64,000 bases of DNA, taken from the NCBI RefSeq assembly GCF_019399895.1, contig NC_091876.1, forward strand, positions 4,874,381 through 4,938,380. Direction: 5' to 3'. Made by a program: the position numbers and the translations under genes. Source of the stretch: Cardiocondyla obscurior. Lineage: Eukaryota; Arthropoda; Insecta; Hymenoptera; Formicidae. The notes under the pieces are model-generated. The model was not told where the DNA came from. It searched no databases and saw only the letters and a list, made by a program, of their open reading frames with translations. Shown piece by piece: positions 58,421 to 64,000 of this stretch (positions are counted from its first letter, which is position 1; each line of letters opens with the position of its first letter).

Positions 58421-61400
58421 GTTTCAAGTTCGCTAAGGTGGAGGACGCGCGGGCGGCGGACGGCGAGAACCGGTTTGCCCGACGGATTCGGCAGTCGAAC
58501 GTCGCGTAAGATCATCGACCTGCAGGTGCTCGCATTCTAAGCTCGCATAGTGGAGGACGCGCGGGCAGCGGGCGGCGAGAACCGGTTTGCCCGGCAAATT
58601 CGGCAATCGAGCGAGATTTGCGTCAGGTCAGATCACAACAGTAAACAAGTACGCGGAGAAAAAAAAGATATCTATTTAGGTACATGGTCCGCGCTAGACA
58701 GTGACTACACGACCGATACTCGACAGATCTTGTTTCTTTTTTTTTAAACGACAACTTTATTTTTTGAAGACAGTCATTAAATAATAATACTTTTTTATAA
58801 TTTATGGGTAATACCAAGCTCGTCAATTGTTAAGAAATATATTTAATCTGAGCGATCTAATTACTAGCTGCAAAATTAGATTAGGTAGATAAATTTCCAC
58901 TTGGGTAATCTTAAAAAAAAATATATATACAATATATAAAAAATTAAATAATAATTTGATATAAATATAACGGAAGAGTTAGTTCTAAGACTTCGTTCAA
59001 CTGTTCGTTGAAAAATGCAGTCTAGGTTTGCAAGGAGTGTTTAATCCCGTGAAATAAGCGTTACTTTGGTGATTGCAACGAGTACAATTGAAACGAGCCG
59101 AAAAATCCTCTATCATCGTATTTCGTTTAACTTACGAATATCGTCATAAATATTTATCGATACGCTTTTCTTCACCTCTGACGCGTCGAAATCGCGCTCG
59201 CCCGTGGACTCGAAAATCCTTTAGATATCAAGCAAAGTTCGCTGGCAGTTGTCGAAGCGGAAGTAAATACTTCTTTCGGGAAGTGCACACTGAATTATTG
59301 CCGGATATTGAGGCAGGTTGTCGTCGCGGAAGCATATTCTACATAGAGACTCCGCCGGGACTCGCATCCCCATTGGCTTTTTCAGTTATTACGTGCAAAA
59401 CTGACGCGAAAATTTTCCTCCGTCACAATTCATCGGTTTTCGAAAACTCAAATATTAAATCGCATATTGCACCGAGCGTCAAACTTGAAAATCAATAATC
59501 TTGCTATCGCCGACACGCGTTTCTACTTTCCATTTACTCCGGCGATTATCGGTCGTTGAGCTTTCGCGAGTATTTTTTTTTTGTTATTTTCTCAGATTTT
59601 GCCGGACCTCGAAGGGAAGGTCGGTCCGAGATAATCGCGATAGGATTACAACGCGGCACGTCATTACAGGTGTATATTCTAGCTGTTACTTAAGACACCC
59701 TGTCGGGCGAAGGCCACAAAACTTGCACACGATATTATAATACACCTGGATGCGGTATATGCCGTGTTTACGAGTCCATAAACCAGAACGGACCTTGATA
59801 TAAGAATGTTATAGTGCGGTTTTCATATATTTTACAGAGTAACACCGTATTTTACCGCGATTTAATCGTATCGCGCGCATTTTATTCGTGCATATATATC
59901 TGCGGTATGATTATAATATTATCCAATATTTTATCGATACGCACACCGGGGATAATGAGTCCGAGTATAGTTATTATTGAGAATAAACATGTATGCCGGG
60001 TTATAACGTTTACCCGAAATTGATACGATTCTATTTTCAATAAAATACGATATGCAAACGTACCGTAAATAAATCGTATATGATCCAGCGTAGTTTGGGG
60101 GATCGCTTCAGCGTGTTCGCAAGCGTCGCTTTCCGTCCCACGCGAAACCTGCTATCCGAAACCGTCATCCGGAATACGAAATTAGTAATCGCGGATTCTT
60201 ATCGAGTAACGTCGGCAACGATCGCGACTCTAATGAAAGAAGAAATACTTTACGAATGACTTTTCCGCGTAAGAGAAACTTCCACGACCGGCAAGGAAAT
60301 TACTTTCCGCGGATACGTATCCCGGCTTCAGTTTATAGTCTCAAGAGCAGCGAACGATATTCGGGGTCGGTGGGTGGCGAAAGGTGATCCTCGACGATTC
60401 AGCACATTTTTCGGTCTTTCATGTTTCGCGGAGATGCGCGTGTCATCGCCGAACTGTCGAATCGAACGGAGGTTGATTTGCGCGAAGATCGTGCGAGATA
60501 AATTTACTTCTCGACTTGTCGCGATCACGTCGAAAATCCATTTAGCACGAATCTCTAACAAACTGCAAGTTTCTTTTTCTTTTTTTTTTAATAATTTTGT
60601 CTGACAGTTATGAATTATGGAAAATGCAGGAAGGCTTTTCGCAAATAAACTTTTGGATAGACTGTTGCATTAAAAGCAGACAATACTACATAATGTGCGG
60701 TACCGATAATCGACAATGAAACACGTTATATTCTCTTCGGTATTCATGCAATTGCACGTCAGTAGTTGTATTGTGAACTCGCGAATCCGCAGCGGATGTG
60801 AATGCGGGACGTTCGAAAGTTTTCGAACGTATTGTGGAACTATTGAGCTCGTTAAATATTCTCTCGCGGAGCGGTACGGAGATAAATTTGTTAAATGAAT
60901 TTCCCTCGTTTCGACGTTACTTTAAATATTAGAAATATTTTTGCAACTCGTATACATAAATATCTTGTTTGCTGGAAACGCAATAAATATTTGCGATATC
61001 GACCAAATTTATAAAGCTACATTAATATTAGAAATAACCGCTGAACGTTGTTGATATTGCATATATTTTAGGAAAAAGTAAATTAAGATAAAAATTCACA
61101 GCGTTAACGCAGTATTTCAAGCGCGAAATATTAATGTATTCGTTTCATCTTGATTTTACAAACTGTACGTACTTTCGTCCCTCCTCTTTTGCCGTATTTT
61201 CGGGTTACGACAGCAGGTACGCGTCTATACCGAACGAGCCCACCTAATTAAGGCGTTCGTTCGACCCCATGGATTATTTAAATCAATGTCATGCCGCTGA
61301 TCCTCGAGAGGCTCGTTAGAAATAGGGCCAATTACCATTAAGAGGTCGACGCGGGGCAGCGGTTCCTCAACCCCCGCGGAAAGCGAAAGAGTCCGGAATA

Positions 61401-62867
61401 GCGCGCTGTTCTCTCAACCCTCGGCAATAAACTCGAAAATCTTGCATTCAACCGCTCTCCACCCCTCGGAAAAGGGATTGTCGCTCCCCCCGCCGTGTTT
61501 GCTGTACGTAGACAGATATGACGTGCTCGTACGATATGTGCTCGCGCCAGCGTACTCCGCATAAAGTACCGACGACTGTTCTTCGCTTACGACGCCGACA
61601 CTCCGCAATATCTGGTGGAATTAGTTGTCGCCCGGGTTTCCGGGGGTTAAAGGGGGTCGCCAGACAACTGGTTAAAAGGATTATCCCTGCTTACGTTACT
61701 CGGCCCAAACTAATGCCCCGCGCATTATTAAATCATTCCTGGAACCCGTCGTGGAACAGTTTGTCGCCGGATGCCGTAAGACACGAGTTCTCGTTCACGC
61801 CGGTTACTGAATATTCTCGTTGGCGTTACTTTGGAGAGTAACCGTCGCGAAAACACGGAATTACCACTCAGAGGGCAACTCCTCCAGAATTCCTGGTCTA
61901 AGAGCCGTTCCACGCCGTATCCCTTGGTGCTTGACCTGAAGTTGAAAGAAGTTACCGTTGCCAAAGAGTACCGGAGTAAGGAAATTTTATTCCACAAGTA
62001 TCAGCATTGTGGAGCTTGTACAATATTTAACGCCACTCGCGGAGCTTTCTTCGATTTAAACTCGACCTAGACCGAATTAAATAACATAAATAAATTAAAA
62101 AAAAAGAAAAGAATTATTTTTTAATAAAAAAAATTGACCGACATATTTTTCCCTTTCGAAAATAGTTACATTTTTTTAAATTGCGTTTTAACAAATTAAA
62201 TAAAATAAATAGTTCTCTGCGGAAGAAAAATGCTTTTAAATGATAAAATCAAATAATAGAGATAATGGAGATAACGAGACAATTTATATTGCGGCTACAC
62301 ATCTTCGGGATGAGCAACAAACATTGTCCGCCAAATAGAACCGAAGAGCTCGCGATTACGCAAATCTGTCATAATTCACACGAACATCCTTACTCGCTAA
62401 GGTTTACACAACTGCTTACCATACTGAAAGTTCCTTAATCCGCGGATTCGAACAGCACCAACTGCATTCCTCCCGTGCCGCGGAAGAAACTCGCTTTTGA
62501 AACGTACAGCGTTCGGGTGGTATACAGTTACTTTCGTCTCGGTTCCGCTTTCTTTTCGCTTTCGCTTCTCTCGCTCCCACCTCTGCCTTTTCTCCCCGAA
62601 ACAAACGTCGAATGGCTTCCCATTTAAAGTTATGGACGCTGAAATTCTCTCGGAACTGTCCGTGTAGGTGAGGAGAACGACCGGAGCCGTTGTTCCGCGG
62701 GTAGGTCGTTCATTTGCCCGGGTCGCATGCCCTTGCACAGCTCGGCCAGAACGTAGGTGCAAGCCAGTCGTATTCGGCGTCGCGCTCGCGTTGGCCTCAT
62801 GTGCGGATCCCTTTACGCTCCTCGAGTTTATGGGCGTCGTGTCCACGTTTGCTCCAAGCTTTACCAT
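57197..62867 (-). CDS. Weak candidate two-exon gene, about 185 residues
   Basis: A minus-strand frame with ATG at 62867 stays open for 149 codons. It starts MVKLGANVDTTP, with a Lys/Arg-rich middle (EKRQRWEREKRKRKES), and meets the strong donor GTATG|GTAAGCAG at 62420/62419. About 5.1 kb downstream the acceptor CTTTTTTAATCTCTCACTCAG ends at 57307, and its exon joins in phase with 35 codons of balanced composition (DVDPLNANSLMNHCRITAAF) to TAA at 57197. The open frame of the first exon overlaps an equally long plus-strand frame (62668-63126), so it may be only a CpG effect, and the long intron makes the pairing uncertain. No domain is recognised. Confidence 0.17.
58424..58612 (+). repeat. Tandem duplication, two copies at 112-base spacing
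   Basis: A segment of about 78 bases, from TTCAAGTTCGC to CGAACG, recurs at 58536 with about 85 percent identity. Both copies contain GTGGAGGACGCGCGGGC and GAGAACCGGTTTGCCC. One frame is open in both and reads EDARAADGENRFARRIRQS versus EDARAAGGENRFARQIRQS. The first copy ends in a stop; the second runs on for 65 codons in all. After copy 1 there is a donor-like GTAAGATCATC. It may be a duplicated first exon and promoter edge, or just a CpG-rich tandem repeat. Confidence 0.7.
58620..62390. other. Non-coding block
   Basis: The 141-codon plus frame at 59073-59498 has no ATG at its start, no domain and no splice sites. Two perfect 10-base inverted repeats are notable: ACGTTCGAAA/TTTCGAACGT at 60809-60830 and, just upstream, ATCCGC/GCGGAT near 60785. 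AT-rich runs flank 58900-58960 and 60900-61150. Confidence 0.4.
60809..60830. other. Perfect palindrome, 10-base arms and 2-base centre
   Basis: ACGTTCGAAA and TTTCGAACGT are exact inverted complements separated by GT. A site of this symmetry could bind a dimeric factor, but TTCGAA-cored palindromes also arise by chance in CpG-rich DNA. Confidence 0.8.
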
Positions 62868-62959
62868 CGACACGACCCTGCCAACCGGTAACTCTATGCT
62901 CGCTATCGTACGGTTGTCCGGAAGCTTACGAGCTCCTGCGCAGGTTGTATCGCGGGGAA

Positions 62960-64000
62960 TAGAGAGAGAGAGAAACGGCCGGGGTGAGGCGCGGAATGGA
63001 GTTACGGACTCGCAATCTCTCCCGAGAATCGAGTCTCCGAGGAATGATTCGCGTCGTAATCACGGACTTCGTCTTAATGAAAATTTCGTGGCTTTTACGC
63101 GGCGGCAGAATGAACGTTTCGCGTAAAGAAGAGCGCGCTCTCCGTACATAAACCATCCGCCGAAAAGACTCCCGTAACGAACGCATTCGGCTTTTATTGA
63201 AATGAAAATCGACTCGATAGCAGACCGGTGGTAATTACTTCACGCTCGCATTTTTATTATTAAGTACCGTTCGGTAAATTAATTACGGTTGATTAAATAT
63301 TATTTTATTTGACTGTTGAACGATTAACAAGAGCAAGATTACGAAGTAGGTACAAAGATTAAATTCGAACGGGGAGGAATATTTGCTTCGAGAAAAACGT
63401 GATGACCATAGAATTGTAAAATGTAATTTATTTCCGGTCGCCCAGAGAGAAAAAAAATTTTTAATTTAAAGTTGCTCTTAAGATCTTTTGAATATTGCAT
63501 CGGGAGTTTCACGCGGAGCAATTGTTTTACCAAAAGCTCATAGTTTTTATGACCAATGTAATGTTAAATTACATTGGCCATCGGAAACGCGAATGGAAAT
63601 AATGAGTTGAATTACGTCCCGTAATTAAGTGTCGATGATTACGACGATGTATCAATCAACAGGTGAATCCAACCGTTTCAGCCCGTTATGATTACAGTGT
63701 TCTAACGTGCAAACAATTACGCGAATTACGATCAACTTATCGCGTTGTTGTTGATGGCATCGTCAATCGAGACGCCAATGCAATTATGTAGCGCGTTCAA
63801 ACACTTGGTGTGTGTTTTTCAAAATTTATCGACGCGATAGCTCAACGTCACGAAAATTTCATAGAGCTGAGAGACAGAGAGAGAGAGAGAAATAGAAAGC
63901 GGCCGCGTTTGCGATGTGCTTGCGGATATCCAAAATCGATTTCGGAAGCCGGCCGAAACGTTAAGCGGCGTTTCGAGTGCGAGGCCGCACACGCCACACA
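62960..64000. other. Non-coding end block
   Basis: CpG-rich to about 63200, then AT-rich. A perfect inverted repeat CCAATGTAAT/ATTACATTGG with a 5-base loop lies at 63553-63577 and shows CCAAT on both strands. A short GA run lies at 63873-63889. No exon is supported. Confidence 0.5.

Noticed and set aside
59073..59498. 141-codon plus-strand frame
   Set aside because: Begins on TTG, no recognisable domain, no acceptor or donor at the edges, and a length expected by chance in 64 kb.
62668..63126. 152-codon plus-strand frame with hydrophobic stretches
   Set aside because: It mirrors the minus-strand frame at 62397-62873. The hydrophobic look comes from being antisense to a polar frame, and there are no splice sites.

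Overview
The window looks like nuclear DNA from an insect, most probably an ant or other hymenopteran. This rests on composition: CpG-rich, moderately GC-rich tracts alternate with AT-rich stretches, and there are many homopolymers, AT and CT microsatellites and short inverted repeats. There is no dense gene packing and there are no Shine-Dalgarno-led operons, so a bacterial or viral origin is unlikely. Species cannot be named from sequence alone. I recognise no conserved protein family, rRNA, tRNA, known microRNA or autonomous transposon. Most of the 64 kb reads as gene-poor intergenic or long-intron DNA, and most of its long open frames are what CpG-rich DNA gives by chance.

The most structured part is 45.4-48.5 kb. 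A minus-strand candidate gene has a first-exon donor inside a repeat unit (46606), a second exon with strong splice sites at both ends (46142-46049), and a terminal exon joined in phase (45477-45403). The two coding exons would encode a 46-residue protein starting MSKESSRDLFAEASF. Its second intron carries a 10-bp minisatellite. Upstream lies a tandem array of three units of about 534 bp. Each unit has a perfect CRE (TGACGTCA), a CACGTG E-box and a fossil of a GC-rich inverted-repeat element. On the far side of the array a plus-strand candidate transcript begins (donor after 48020, acceptor before 48289). The array may therefore be a duplicated promoter and first-exon block between two divergent transcripts. 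This is inference from splice signals and layout and needs RNA evidence.

A second candidate gene runs on the minus strand at 8.5-7.1 kb. It has three exons with good acceptors and donors, part of one exon is duplicated 397 bp away, and a six-tract G-quadruplex motif lies near its 5' end. Weaker exon candidates are at 14.6-15.5, 17.3-17.5, 39.1, 42.9, 55.2-55.5 and 62.9/57.3 kb.

Other structure: a dispersed inverted-repeat (MITE-like) family at 36.1, 46.4-47.7 and 54.8-55.1 kb; a run of consecutive hairpins at 51.8-52.1 kb; a 115-bp foldback at 56.8 kb; a possible enhancer or structured RNA at 37.8-38.1 kb; a 112-bp tandem duplication at 58.4-58.6 kb; and a diverged duplicated element at 41.9 and 42.65 kb. 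The remaining blocks are listed as non-coding with what they hold.
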